The notes beneath the pieces are model-generated. The model was not told the DNA's origin, did no database searches, and saw only the letters and a list, made by a program, of their open reading frames with translations. A stretch of DNA of 64,000 nucleotides from NCBI RefSeq assembly GCF_000426685.1, contig NZ_AUFV01000015.1:1-64000 (forward strand). Reading direction: 5' to 3'. Origin of the DNA: Solimonas flava DSM 18980. GTDB lineage: Bacteria; Pseudomonadota; Gammaproteobacteria; Nevskiales; Nevskiaceae. The position numbers and the translations under genes are program-made. How positions within the stretch are numbered: the first letter of the stretch is position 1; each line of letters starts with the position of its first letter. Shown here piece by piece: positions 51,396 to 60,303 of this stretch.

Positions 51396-52949
51396 ATGAC
51401 CGAAACCTCGCCCCAGGCCTTCGCCGCCGCCGTCGCCCGCCACGGCGAGCGCACCGCCGTCGTCGCCGAGAACGGCGCCCGCCTCAGCTACACGCAGCTC
51501 GACGCGCTGCGCCGCCGCGCCGCCGCGGCGCTGATCGCGCTCGGCGTGCGCCACGGCGACCGCGTCGCGATCTGGTGTCCGAACAACGTCGAGTGGATCG
51601 TCGCCGGCCTCGCGATCCACAGCGTCGGTGCGGCGCTGGTGCCGCTGAACACGCGCATGCGCGGCCACGAGGCGGCGTACATCCTCGAAAAGAGCGGCGC
51701 GCGCCTGCTGTTCTCGGTCGGCCGCTTCCTCAATCAGCATTACCCGACGATGCTCGGCGCGCAGCGACCGGCGACGCTGGCGCAGATCGTCGTCATCGAG
51801 AACGCCGAGGCCGGCGATCTCGACTGGGACGACTTTCTCGCGCGCGGTGCCGACGTCGCCGACGCCGAAGTCGCGGCGCGCGCCGCGGCGGTGCGGCCCG
51901 ACGACTGCATGGACGTGCTGTTCACCTCCGGCACGACCGGTCTGCCGAAGGGTGTCGTCACCACGCACGCGCAGAACCTGCGCGTGATCGCGGCCTGGTC
52001 GCGCGCCGTCGGCCTGAACCCGGACGACCGCTATCTGATCGTCAATCCGTTCTTCCATTCGTTCGGCTACAAGGTCGGCTGGCTCGGCGGCCTGCTCGCC
52101 GGTCTCACCGTGCTGCCGCACGCGGTGTTCGACGCGCGCGCGATCCTGACGCGCATCGAGCGCGAGCGCGTCTCGGTGCTGCCCGGCCCGCCGACGCTGT
52201 TCATCAGCCTGCTCGGCGATCCGCAGCGCGCGACCACCGATCTGTCCTCGCTGCGCGCGACGATCACCGGCGCCGCGGCGATCGCGCCGAGCCTGATCGA
52301 GCGCATCCGCGCCGAGCTCGGCTTCAAGGTGGTGCTGACCGGCTACGGCCTCACCGAAACCTGCGGCGTGGCCAGCCTCTGCGAAGCCGGCGACGATGCC
52401 GAGACCATCGCGCTGACCTCCGGCAAGGCGATCGAGGGCATCGAGCTGCGCTGCATCGACGCCGACGGCCGCGCGCTCGGCCCCGGCGAATCCGGCGAGA
52501 TCGTGGTGCGCGGCTACAACGTCATGCAGGGCTATCTCGACGATCCGGCGGCGACCGCCGAGGCGATCGACGCCGACGGCTGGCTGCATACCGGCGACGT
52601 CGGCCATCTCGACGCGCGCGGCTATCTGCGCATCACCGACCGCCTCAAGGACATGTATATCAGCGGCGGTTTCAACTGCTATCCGGCCGAGATCGAGCGC
52701 ATGCTCGTCGCCCATCCGGCGATCGCGCAGGCGGCGGTGATCGGCGTGCCGGACGAGCGCCTCGGCGAAGTCGGCAAGGCCTACGTGGTGCTGCGCCCCG
52801 GCCAGACGCTCGACGCGCCGGCGCTTATCGCCTGGTGCCGCGAGCAGATGGCCAACTACAAGGTGCCGCGCAGCGTCGCCATCGTCGACGCACTGCCGAC
52901 CAACGCCGGCGGCAAGGTCATGAAGTTCCAGCTGCGTCAGCAGGCCTGA
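51396..52949 (+). CDS. fadD3: Acyl-CoA synthetase, FadD3-like (HIP-CoA ligase)
   Basis: A 517-residue ANL-superfamily ligase: AMP-binding loop LFTSGTTGLPKGV, GYGLTET, GWLHTGDVG, DRLKDMYISGG and the C-terminal catalytic Lys in PTNAGGKVMKF. FadD3 adds CoA to the propanoate of the C/D-ring product HIP, the entry step for all ipd enzymes. Length and context fit; a generic acyl-CoA ligase is the alternative. Confidence 0.82.
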   Translation: MTETSPQAFAAAVARHGERTAVVAENGARLSYTQLDALRRRAAAALIALGVRHGDRVAIWCPNNVEWIVAGLAIHSVGAALVPLNTRMRGHEAAYILEKSGARLLFSVGRFLNQHYPTMLGAQRPATLAQIVVIENAEAGDLDWDDFLARGADVADAEVAARAAAVRPDDCMDVLFTSGTTGLPKGVVTTHAQNLRVIAAWSRAVGLNPDDRYLIVNPFFHSFGYKVGWLGGLLAGLTVLPHAVFDARAILTRIERERVSVLPGPPTLFISLLGDPQRATTDLSSLRATITGAAAIAPSLIERIRAELGFKVVLTGYGLTETCGVASLCEAGDDAETIALTSGKAIEGIELRCIDADGRALGPGESGEIVVRGYNVMQGYLDDPAATAEAIDADGWLHTGDVGHLDARGYLRITDRLKDMYISGGFNCYPAEIERMLVAHPAIAQAAVIGVPDERLGEVGKAYVVLRPGQTLDAPALIAWCREQMANYKVPRSVAIVDALPTNAGGKVMKFQLRQQA

Positions 52950-53370
52950 GGCCGGCGCCTCGGGCGTCGACGCCGGCCGCCGGGCCGCCGTCGGCGCGGC
53001 GCTGCGTGTCGCGGTCGACGAGCGCGCGCAGCGCCTCGAACAGCGGATGCGCCGCCATGTGCCGGCGGCCGTAGCCGGGATCGAACGCGTCGTCGAAATC
53101 CGGCGGGTTGCGACCCTGGTTGTGCCGGATCAGCGTCTCCGGCTTGTCGAGCCCGTTCACCCGCCGCGCCGCCGGCGTGTGCGCGAGCCCGTCGGCGTCC
53201 CACCACGCGGGACACTCGGCGCAGCGTTCGGCGTCGAGCTGGAATCGGACGGCATCATCGCGGGTTTCTGCATCGTCGGCGCAGCCGCGTAGTGCGCGGC
53301 CCGACCGCCGGCATCCGGGATTTCCCGACACGCTCAGAACAGGCCCCGCCGCCGCATTGATCCGCGGCAA
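52918..53370 (-). CDS. Possible hypothetical protein, convergent with fadD3
   Basis: An open minus-strand frame whose middle reads like protein (RFQLDAERCAECPAWWDADG and LIRHNQGRNPPDFDDAFDPG). It overlaps the 3' end of fadD3 by 32 bp, and no good start codon or ribosome site precedes the protein-like part. It could be a real small gene, a relic, or a shadow. If it is rejected, 52950-53423 is a 474-bp gap with nothing else that I recognise. Confidence 0.35.
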   Translation of the reverse strand: MPRINAAAGPVLSVSGNPGCRRSGRALRGCADDAETRDDAVRFQLDAERCAECPAWWDADGLAHTPAARRVNGLDKPETLIRHNQGRNPPDFDDAFDPGYGRRHMAAHPLFEALRALVDRDTQRRADGGPAAGVDARGAGLRPADAAGTS

Positions 53371-53423
53371 ATCGTCGCGCGATGACGCGGCCGATACTCG
53401 GCCCGTCTCTTCCGGAGCGAGCG

Positions 53424-53948
53424 ATGAACGCCTCCCCTCACACCGTCACGACGCCGCTGCGGCGCCCCACCCATCCGACCGCGCCGCTGATCGTCTGGGG
53501 TCCGGAGCTGAGCGTCGGCATCGACGAGATCGACGCCCAGCACAAGCTGCTGATCGACCTGCTGAACAAGCTGCACGTCGCGATCCTCCAGCAGCACGGC
53601 CGCGCCGAATCGATGAACGTGCTGCGCGATCTGATCGACTACACGCGCATCCACTTCGCCGTCGAGGAAAGCCTGATGCGCCTGCTGAACTACCCGGACT
53701 ACGAAGCGCACAAGGCCAGCCACGAGCAGCTGCTCGAACAGGTGCTCGACCTGCAGCACCGCCTGATCGACGAAGGCCAGGGCATCACCTTCGAGCTGCT
53801 GCACTTCCTCAAGCGCTGGCTGTCCGTGCACATCATGGAAACCGACCGCCAGTACACACCGTGCTTCCTGCAGCACGGCGTGCAGACGCGCTACGAGAAG
53901 CCCTCGCTGCTGCGCCGCCTCTGGTCGCGCGGCCACGCGCCGCGCTGA
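53424..53948 (+). CDS. Bacteriohemerythrin
   Basis: A 174-residue hemerythrin: a four-helix O2-binding di-iron protein. Ligands are visible as His in DEIDAQHKLLIDLLN, His/Glu in HFAVEESLMRL, His in YEAHKASHEQLL and the terminal HIMETDRQY. GGAG ribosome site before the ATG at 53424. Probably an oxygen store or sensor; no signalling domain is attached. Possibly useful for oxygenase-rich metabolism nearby, but that is inference. Confidence 0.93.
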   Translation: MNASPHTVTTPLRRPTHPTAPLIVWGPELSVGIDEIDAQHKLLIDLLNKLHVAILQQHGRAESMNVLRDLIDYTRIHFAVEESLMRLLNYPDYEAHKASHEQLLEQVLDLQHRLIDEGQGITFELLHFLKRWLSVHIMETDRQYTPCFLQHGVQTRYEKPSLLRRLWSRGHAPR

Positions 53949-53957
53949 GCGCGACGC

Positions 53958-54935
53958 CTACTGGGCGACCAGCTCGACGCGGCGGTTGCGGGCGCGGCCG
54001 TCCTCGTCGCCGTTGCCGGCGACCGGCGCGTACGAGGCCAGTCCCTTCGCCGCCAGGCGCGGAGCGGCGATGCCGCGCGCGAGCAGCGCGGCGACGACGG
54101 CCTCGGCGCGTTGCTGCGAGAGCTGCAGGTTGTGCGCCAGCGTGCCGGTGTTGTCGGTGTGGCCGACGACGTAGACCTTCATCTGCGGCGACGCCTTGAG
54201 GAATTTCTCGATCTCGGCGAGCGTCGCCTGCGAGGCGGCGTCGAGGCGGGCGCTGTCGTTGGCGAAGCGCAGGCCGTAGAGCGCGATGTGGCCCTGCTGC
54301 GCGATGCCCTGGCCGATCGCACGCGCGTCGACGCTGACCTGCTGCGTATCCATCGCCCGCGCCTCGACGGTCTGCAGCAGGATGCCGGCGCGGCGCCGCT
54401 CGTCCTGGCTGACCAGCAGCGAGACGTCGACGCGGCCGCCGGCGCGGTCGAGGCGGGCGCTCAGCGCCAGCACGTTGCCGTTGGCCGCGTAGAGCAGATC
54501 GTCCATCGCCGCACTGTCGCCGTGCATCGCTGCGGTGGCCGGCGTCGCCAGCGCCCGCGAGAACTTGAAGCCGCCGCAGCGCTCGGCGAGGCATTCGAAG
54601 CGGATCTGGAAGCCGGCGCCGCGCAGCGCCTGCTCGAAGTTGCGCAGCACTTCCAGCGCCGACTTGCCGTCGGGCGCGGCGTAGGCGATGCGCGTCAGGC
54701 GCCCTTCGACGCTTTCGCTGGCGGCGAAATGATCGGCGCGCGCCTCGTCGTAGGCGCCGAGCGGCACGACCAGGCTCGCGTAGTCCTGCTGCTGGTAGCC
54801 GATCAGCACCGAGCCCTGGAAGCGCGACACGATCGGGCTGTCGCGCCCGCCCGGGACGTCGCGCACGGGAACGCCGGCGGCGGCGGCACCGATCCAGCAG
54901 GCAGCGAGAACGAAGGCGCACAGGCGACGAAGCAT
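53958..54935 (-). CDS. DUF4892/OmpA-domain outer-membrane protein
   Basis: A 325-residue exported protein. Signal peptide to about residue 20 (LAACWIGAAAAG), residues ~25-185 resemble DUF4892 (SRFQGSVLIGYQQQDYASLVVPLG), and ~205-325 is an OmpA peptidoglycan-binding domain (LYGLRFANDSARLDAAS; VVGHTDNTGT; NLQLSQQRAEAVV). Divergent from an SDR across a region with palindrome E. Confidence 0.82.
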   Translation of the reverse strand: MLRRLCAFVLAACWIGAAAAGVPVRDVPGGRDSPIVSRFQGSVLIGYQQQDYASLVVPLGAYDEARADHFAASESVEGRLTRIAYAAPDGKSALEVLRNFEQALRGAGFQIRFECLAERCGGFKFSRALATPATAAMHGDSAAMDDLLYAANGNVLALSARLDRAGGRVDVSLLVSQDERRRAGILLQTVEARAMDTQQVSVDARAIGQGIAQQGHIALYGLRFANDSARLDAASQATLAEIEKFLKASPQMKVYVVGHTDNTGTLAHNLQLSQQRAEAVVAALLARGIAAPRLAAKGLASYAPVAGNGDEDGRARNRRVELVAQ

Positions 54936-55070
54936 GGGGCTCACACAGGGCAAGAAGGGATCGGTTCCGCGGACGCCGCGCCGGCCGCCCGCCATGACCG
55001 GCGCAGGATAGCGGGCGCGCGTGACGGCCCGTGTAACGCCGTGCAACAGGTCTTCGCGCCGCAGCGCCCC

Positions 55071-55088
55071 TTCGCACGTTCGGATGAG
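55071..55088 (+). promoter_or_regulatory. 18-bp operator-like palindrome, site E
   Basis: TTCGCAC-GTTC-GGATGAG, between the divergent OmpA-domain gene (start 54935) and the SDR gene (start 55163). It matches the consensus of sites A-D, but I see no -10 hexamer at the standard spacing on either side. Confidence 0.5.
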
Positions 55089-55162
55089 GTTCGGCGGCCC
55101 GCGTTTCGGCAGGCTGCGGCTTCGCTGCCGGGCGCAGCATCCGCACCAGAGGAGAACGAACA

Positions 55163-56026
55163 ATGGGCAAACCGCTGCAGGGCGTCGTCGCCGTCGTCAC
55201 CGGCAGTTCGCGCGGCGCCGGCAAAGGCATCGCGCTGGCGCTCGGCGCCGAGGGCGCGACCGTCTACGTCACCGGCCGCTCGCAGCAAGAAGGCGACGCG
55301 GCGCTGCCGGGCACGATCGGCGGCACCGCCGCCGAGGTCAGCCGCGCCGGCGGCCACGGCATCGCCGTCGCCTGCGACCACAGCCGCGACGCCGACGTCC
55401 GCGCGCTGTTCGAGCGCGTGCGCAGCGAGCAGGGCAAGCTCGACATCCTCGTCAACAACGCGACCTTCCTGCACGACCAGCTGATCGAGAAAGGCGGGTT
55501 CTGGACCAAGCCGCTCGACCTCGTCGACATCCTCGACGTCGGCCTGCGCTCGGCCTACGTCGCCAGCTGGTACGCCGCGCCGCTGATGGTCGCGCAGAAG
55601 AACGGCCTGATCGCCTTCACATCCTCGTTCGGCGCCAGCTGCTACATGCACGGTCCGGCCTATGGCGCGCAGAAGGTCGGCGTCGACAAGTTCGCCAAGG
55701 ACATGGCGGTCGACCTCAAGCCGTACAACGTCGCCGCCGCGTCGATCTGGATGGGCATGCTGCGCACCGACCGCACCCGGCGCGTGATGGACGCCGATCC
55801 GCAGAAGTACGCGGGCTTCTGGGACATCGCCGAAACGCCGGAATTCACCGGTCACGTCATCGGCGCCTTGTACCGCGATCCGAAGCGCGCCGAGAAATCC
55901 GGTCAGGTGCTGATCGGCGCCGAGCTGGCGCTGGAATACGGCATCAGCGACGAAGGCCGCCAGCCGCCGTCGCACCGGCCGATGCTCGGCGGACCGCAGC
56001 AGGCGCATCCGGCGATCGTCGAATAG
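55163..56026 (+). CDS. SDR family oxidoreductase (DHRS1-like)
   Basis: A 287-residue SDR: TGSSRGAGKG, NNATFLHDQLIEKGGFW, FTSSFGASCYMHG and YGAQK. The insert after NNA and the C-terminal extension match the DHRS1-type branch, a family active on steroids and other carbonyl compounds in animals. Ribosome site GGAG. Stands alone, downstream of palindrome E, so it may belong to the steroid regulon. Confidence 0.85.
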   Translation: MGKPLQGVVAVVTGSSRGAGKGIALALGAEGATVYVTGRSQQEGDAALPGTIGGTAAEVSRAGGHGIAVACDHSRDADVRALFERVRSEQGKLDILVNNATFLHDQLIEKGGFWTKPLDLVDILDVGLRSAYVASWYAAPLMVAQKNGLIAFTSSFGASCYMHGPAYGAQKVGVDKFAKDMAVDLKPYNVAAASIWMGMLRTDRTRRVMDADPQKYAGFWDIAETPEFTGHVIGALYRDPKRAEKSGQVLIGAELALEYGISDEGRQPPSHRPMLGGPQQAHPAIVE

Positions 56027-56080
56027 CGCGGGCGCCGCGGCGCGCCGGCCGGTGGCGCAGTGCGGCGGCGCGCGCGGCGT

Positions 56081-56398
56081 TCACGCCGCCGCCAGCGCCG
56101 GCACGGAGCCGCCGCGCCGCACGAAGCTGTGCACATCCATGCCCTGCTCGACCAGCGGCGCGACGGCCGCGGCGAAGCGCGCGCCTTCGCCGGCTTCGAG
56201 ATGGCGGCGCAGCGCCTCGGCCGACTGCCAGTTCGAGTAGAGGAACCACAGCGCCGGATCGTCGGTGGACTGGTGGACGGCGAAGTCGACGCAGCCCGGC
56301 TCCGTGCCGGCAATAGCGGCGAGTTCGGTCAGCAGGCGGCCGAGCAGCGCGCCGCGCGCCGGCTTGGCCACCACGAAAGCGAGGTGGGTCACGGTCAT
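56081..56398 (-). CDS. Antibiotic biosynthesis monooxygenase (ABM) domain protein
   Basis: A 105-residue ferredoxin-like ABM-fold protein: VVAKPARGALLGRLLTELAA, EPGCVDFAVHQS and ALWFLYSNWQSAEALRRHLE. Such small dimers act as quinone-forming monooxygenases or are structural. Convergent with the upstream SDR; no operon partner. Confidence 0.85.
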   Translation of the reverse strand: MTVTHLAFVVAKPARGALLGRLLTELAAIAGTEPGCVDFAVHQSTDDPALWFLYSNWQSAEALRRHLEAGEGARFAAAVAPLVEQGMDVHSFVRRGGSVPALAAA

Positions 56399-56732
56399 GG
56401 GAAACTCCGTCGAGGGGATACCGCCGGAAGGTGCCGCAGCCCGCGACAGCGAGTGCGACGATTGCCATGCTAGGCGGCGCGGCGCGCGCGGCGAATACCC
56501 GGCCCTGCCTCATCCTTGCCCATTCCTGCAAAGCGCCCGGCGAACGCGCAGACGTCCGCACGGCGCGCGACACCCGGCGGTCGCCCAGACCAGCTCTGAT
56601 GAAGTTCATCCCTCGTCACGGCGAGGCGCCGTCGGCGACGCGGCCATCCAGCGGCGCACGACGCAAGCGGCGTCTCCGGATCGCCACGGCCGCTGCGCGG
56701 CCTCGCGATGACGGGGCGATTCAGACCTTCCC
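56399..56732. other. 334-bp intergenic region with a repeat
   Basis: No gene recognised. The first ~80 bp hold the ABM gene's promoter region. From 56598 on it is an interspersed repeat related to 63317-63417. Confidence 0.6.
56598..56730 (+). repeat. Interspersed intergenic repeat, copy 1
   Basis: Begins GATGAAGTTCATCCC and ends with a run from GCGGCGTCTCCGG to CAGACCTTCCCT just before the YceI stop. The core GGCCGCTGCGCGGCCTCGCG is a hairpin. The same order of blocks, inverted, occurs at 63317-63417. Confidence 0.75.
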
Positions 56733-57467
56733 TCAGTCGGCGCCGACGGCGACCAGATCGAACTCGATCGCCAGGACGTCCTGCACCGCCAGCGCGCCGC
56801 CGAGGATCGAGAACGGCGCGATGCCGAAATCGCTCTGGCGGATCGCCAGACTGCCGCGCGCGCGCAGCCGGCCGTCGCCGCGTTCGACGTGCAGCGGCAC
56901 GGTCTGCGTGCGGCGCACGCCATGCAGCGAGATCGCCACGTCGGCGACCAGCACCGGCCAGTCGCCGTGCACGGCGAGCGAACGGATCACGACCTCCGGA
57001 TAGCGCGCCGCGTCGAGGCTCTTGAGCATGTTCCGGCGCGTGCCGTCGATGTCCTGCGCCGAGCGCGCGGACGCAAAGCTGCCGCCGGTCGCGGCGCGCT
57101 GCGCGGCATCGTCGATGCGCAGCGCATCGAGCGAGAAGCGCAGCGCGAACTGCGCAGCGCCCGCCGGGCCGTCCGGCACGCGCACCGCGCCTTCGAGCTG
57201 CGGCACGGCCAGCACGTGGTTGTGCCCGAAGCGCGCGGCACTGCCGCCGCGGAACACGTAGATCGCGACCCGCGACGCGGCGGCATCGATGCGGTACAGC
57301 GTCGCGCCGTCGGCCGGCAGCGGCGCATAGGTCTCGGCCGCACCCGGCGCCTCTGCCGGCTGCGGCGCCGGCACGGCGCAGGCCGCCGCCAGCAGCAGGA
57401 CGGCGCCGGCGAGCAGCGCCCGCGCGCACGCCGGCCGGCGGCGGAACGGCGACACAGGACGGCTCAT
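56733..57467 (-). CDS. YceI-family lipoprotein
   Basis: A 244-residue predicted lipoprotein (LLLAAAC lipobox at ~30). Residues ~60-240 are a YceI lipocalin-like barrel: YRIDAAASRVAIYVFRGG, FGHNHVLAVPQLEG, ADVAISLHGVRRTQTVPL. YceI proteins bind isoprenoid-type lipids in the periplasm. It overlaps the next upstream small membrane gene by four bases (ATGA), so the two are co-translated. Confidence 0.87.
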   Translation of the reverse strand: MSRPVSPFRRRPACARALLAGAVLLLAAACAVPAPQPAEAPGAAETYAPLPADGATLYRIDAAASRVAIYVFRGGSAARFGHNHVLAVPQLEGAVRVPDGPAGAAQFALRFSLDALRIDDAAQRAATGGSFASARSAQDIDGTRRNMLKSLDAARYPEVVIRSLAVHGDWPVLVADVAISLHGVRRTQTVPLHVERGDGRLRARGSLAIRQSDFGIAPFSILGGALAVQDVLAIEFDLVAVGAD

Positions 57468-57676
57468 CGCGAGGGCCTGAACACGTAGAGCGACAGGCAC
57501 AGCGCCGCGCCGAGCCCGTAGAGCAGCCAGGTGCGGTCGACGAAGTACGGATAGACGAGCAGCGCGACACCGATCGCGATCGGCTCCCAGGCCATCTGCC
57601 GGCGCCCGTAGCGGATCGCCGCCAGCCCGATCAGGCTGAACAGGATCATCGCGAACAGGGCGGCGGGCGTGGGCAT
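57464..57676 (-). CDS. Small inner-membrane protein
   Basis: A 70-residue protein with two or three hydrophobic segments (ALFAMILFSLIGLAAI, IAIGVALLVYPYF, LLYGLGAALCLSLYVF). No functional family recognised; similar short proteins of two to three helices are common. Coupled to the YceI gene by the overlap. Confidence 0.75.
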   Translation of the reverse strand: MPTPAALFAMILFSLIGLAAIRYGRRQMAWEPIAIGVALLVYPYFVDRTWLLYGLGAALCLSLYVFRPSR

Positions 57677-57720
57677 GGCGGCGCACGGGAAGCGGCGGGT
57701 CTGGGCATCATCGCACAGGC

Positions 57721-57745
57721 AAAAAAAAGCCCGCCAGTGGCGGGC
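57721..57745 (-). terminator. Rho-independent terminator of the TonB receptor gene
   Basis: On the minus strand GCCCGCC pairs with GGCGGGC (57745-57739 and 57735-57729) around ACT, followed by eight T (57728-57721). Confidence 0.9.
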
Positions 57746-57765
57746 CGGAGTCGGGCAAACAGACC

Positions 57766-60060
57766 TTACCAACGCACGATGCCGGTCACGCCGAAGGTGC
57801 GCGGATCGTTGAAGTTGGCGACCGTGAGGCTGCTGAAGCCGGGACCGAAGTCGATGAAGTTGGTCGGCGCGTCCTCGTCGGTGAGATTGCGGCACCACAG
57901 CGCCAGCTCGCCGGTCGCAGTACCGCCGAGCTTCACGCCACCGAGCGACACGCGCAGGTTGAGCAGGCTCGTCGCCGGCACTTCCGAATCGCCGGCGACC
58001 TGCTTGCTCGGATCGGTCGGCCGCAGCTGATAGGCGTAGGTGTAGAACGCGCCGGTGTACGAATAGTCGAGCAGCGCGCGCAGCTCGCCGAGCTGCAGGC
58101 GCACCAGACGCAGGTCGAGGTAGACGTTCGCCGAGTTCTTCGGGGCATGTACGAAGGCGCGGTTGTCGGCGACGTCCTGGCCGGCGTCGATGAACTCGTC
58201 GTACTTCGGATGCAGGTACGCGTAGTTGAAGCCGAGGCGAGAACCCGACCACAGCGCGACCTGTCCTTCCAGTTCGGCGCCGTAGATCGTCGCCTTGCCG
58301 GCGTTGCGCACGCTCGATGCCGCCGCGCCGGTGCCGAGGAAGATCGACTCCTGCAGATCGCGCGCCTTGTTGTAGTAGACGGCGGCGTTGAGCACGACGC
58401 GGCGATCCAGCCACATCGTCTTGGTGCCGAGCTCGAACGAGCGCTGCTTTTCCGGCTTGAACGGCGTCTTGGTTTCGCGCACGTTCTCGTCCGGATCGGT
58501 TGTGTATGGATTGCTGTACTCGCCGTTGAAGCCGCCGCTCTTGAAGCCTTCGGCGTAGCGGAAGTAGGCGTTCAGGTCCGGCGTGAACTGCCAGGCGACG
58601 CTCGCCATCGGCGTGGTCGCGTCGAAGGTCTTCGACGCGTTCGTGCCGTCCGGAATCAGATAGACGTCCGGCGTGCCGAGAATGCCGAACGCACGCGACA
58701 GCTCTTTCTTCTCGCTCGTGTAGCGCACGCCGGCGGTCAGCGTCAGCGGATCGATCGGCTTGTAGTCGATCTGGCCGTAGGCCGAGTACGCATGCGTCTT
58801 CGTCGAGTACCAGGAGTCGTAGTTCGACTCGAACGGAGTCCCTCCGAAGAAGTGCTGCGGATTGTTGGTTTCGCCGTCGTCGCCGAAGTAGTAGAGGCCG
58901 GCGACCCAGTTGATGCGGTCGCTGTTGCCGAGCCACTGCAGATCCTGCGAGAACTGGTGGTAGTCGGTGAAGCGCTGCGTGAAGGCGACGTCGTATGGCG
59001 AGCCGTCGAGATCGAGCGAGTCGTCCCAGTTCATGGTGCGATAGCCGCTGATCGACTTGAGCTGGTTGTGCTCGTCGAGATCCCAGCTCAGCGTGAAGGC
59101 GTGGCCCATGATGCGCGCCTTCTCGAACATCGGCGCGTTGAGATCGGCGTGATCGAGCCGGTCATGCGAGGCGTAGTCGGGCAGCGTCGGATAGAAGCCG
59201 TAGAGGTCGCTGTCGATCCGGTACAGCTGGTCCCAGTTCGGCGTCTGGTCGACGATGCTGCGATCGAAACGGTACTGGCCGAGCAGCCCGGGCGCGAAGT
59301 CCATGTCGACCGCGAGGCGCAGGCCGTTGCCGTTGCGGTCGTTGAGCGCGCTGGTCGAGCTGTCGTTGCTGGTGTGGACCCAGCCGCTGCGCTGTTCCTG
59401 GCGGGCGGCGAGCGTGACGCTGAAGATGCCCATCTTCGGCAGGTCGACCGAGGCTTTGGTCGTCACCGCGTCGTAATTGCCGATCTCCAGGCTCGCCGTG
59501 CCGCCGAACTCGCCGGACGGACGCCGCGTCACCAGATTGATGGCACCGGCCAGCGTGTTGCGCCCGTACAAGGTGCCCTGCGGGCCGCGCAGCACTTCGA
59601 CGCGTTCGAGATCGACGACGTCGAACACCGAGCCCTGCGCCTTGCCGATGTAGACACCGTCGACATAGATGCCGACCGCCGGGTCCCAGTAGATTGCCGG
59701 GTTGATCTGCGACAGGCCGCGGATCGTGATCTGCGAGATTGTCGAATTCGATGCGGTCTTGCTGATCTGCAGACCCGGCGCGAGCGCCGACAGATCGGTG
59801 ACGTTCTGGATGCCGCGATCCTGGATCTGCTCGGCGCCGAGCGCGGTCACCGCGAGCGGCACTTCCTGCAGCTTCTCCTCGCGGCGCTGCGCGGTGACGA
59901 CGATCTCGGCGATCTTGCCGTCGTCGGCGGCCGGCGCCGGATTCGCGGGGGATGGTGGAGGTGGGGCGGCCGTCTGCTGGGCCGAGCTTGAGAGGGTGAC
60001 GAACAGCGGCAGCAGGGCCGCCGCAGCGCCGAGACGGCGCGGTCGATCGATACGGACCAT
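57766..60060 (-). CDS. TonB-dependent receptor
   Basis: A 764-residue outer-membrane receptor: signal peptide (LLPLFVTLSSSAQQ), TonB box IVVTAQRRE, plug domain (LGAEQIQDRGIQNVTDLSALAPGLQIS; YVDGVYIGKAQGSVFDVVDLERVEVLRGPQGTLYGRNTLAGAIN), and a ~600-residue barrel. The plug type is that of the large proteobacterial receptor family for sterol-like or aromatic compounds and siderophores. Its divergent region carries palindromes D and D2, linking it to the steroid genes; steroid uptake is the inferred role. GAGGAGAG ribosome site. Confidence 0.9.
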   Translation of the reverse strand: MVRIDRPRRLGAAAALLPLFVTLSSSAQQTAAPPPPSPANPAPAADDGKIAEIVVTAQRREEKLQEVPLAVTALGAEQIQDRGIQNVTDLSALAPGLQISKTASNSTISQITIRGLSQINPAIYWDPAVGIYVDGVYIGKAQGSVFDVVDLERVEVLRGPQGTLYGRNTLAGAINLVTRRPSGEFGGTASLEIGNYDAVTTKASVDLPKMGIFSVTLAARQEQRSGWVHTSNDSSTSALNDRNGNGLRLAVDMDFAPGLLGQYRFDRSIVDQTPNWDQLYRIDSDLYGFYPTLPDYASHDRLDHADLNAPMFEKARIMGHAFTLSWDLDEHNQLKSISGYRTMNWDDSLDLDGSPYDVAFTQRFTDYHQFSQDLQWLGNSDRINWVAGLYYFGDDGETNNPQHFFGGTPFESNYDSWYSTKTHAYSAYGQIDYKPIDPLTLTAGVRYTSEKKELSRAFGILGTPDVYLIPDGTNASKTFDATTPMASVAWQFTPDLNAYFRYAEGFKSGGFNGEYSNPYTTDPDENVRETKTPFKPEKQRSFELGTKTMWLDRRVVLNAAVYYNKARDLQESIFLGTGAAASSVRNAGKATIYGAELEGQVALWSGSRLGFNYAYLHPKYDEFIDAGQDVADNRAFVHAPKNSANVYLDLRLVRLQLGELRALLDYSYTGAFYTYAYQLRPTDPSKQVAGDSEVPATSLLNLRVSLGGVKLGGTATGELALWCRNLTDEDAPTNFIDFGPGFSSLTVANFNDPRTFGVTGIVRW

Positions 60061-60182
60061 GACTCTCCTCGTGTGTGTCGTCGGCGCCAGCTGCGGACAC
60101 TCCTGTCCACTGGCACCACCGCGCGCCGTTCGTTGCGGCAGCGCTGGCCGATGTATCGTCGGCGCAACGCGCGGTCGCAGCC

Positions 60183-60200
60183 TTCGTCCGTAAGGGTGAG
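60183..60200 (-). promoter_or_regulatory. 18-bp operator-like palindrome, site D
   Basis: TTCGTCC-GTAA-GGGTGAG on the plus strand; on the other strand its half-sites are identical to those of site C. Nearest to the TonB receptor gene in the divergent region 60061-60303. Confidence 0.65.
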
Positions 60201-60212
60201 ACGCGCGACGCG

Positions 60213-60230
60213 CTCGCACATTCGGACGAG
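60213..60230 (+). promoter_or_regulatory. 18-bp operator-like palindrome, site D2
   Basis: CTCGCAC-ATTC-GGACGAG, 12 bp from site D in opposite orientation. A weak CACGAT hexamer 22 bp downstream may be the SDR -10. Close to site E in sequence. Confidence 0.6.
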
Positions 60231-60303
60231 GATGCGCGCGGCCCGGCGATGACACGATGCCGCATCGCGTCGCGTCGCGGCGCCGGCTGGAGCCCGCTTG
60301 CGC

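Noticed and set aside
53045..53292. Small plus-strand open frame after fadD3
   Set aside because: Arg/Pro-rich shadow; the minus strand of the same region is more protein-like, and even that is doubtful.
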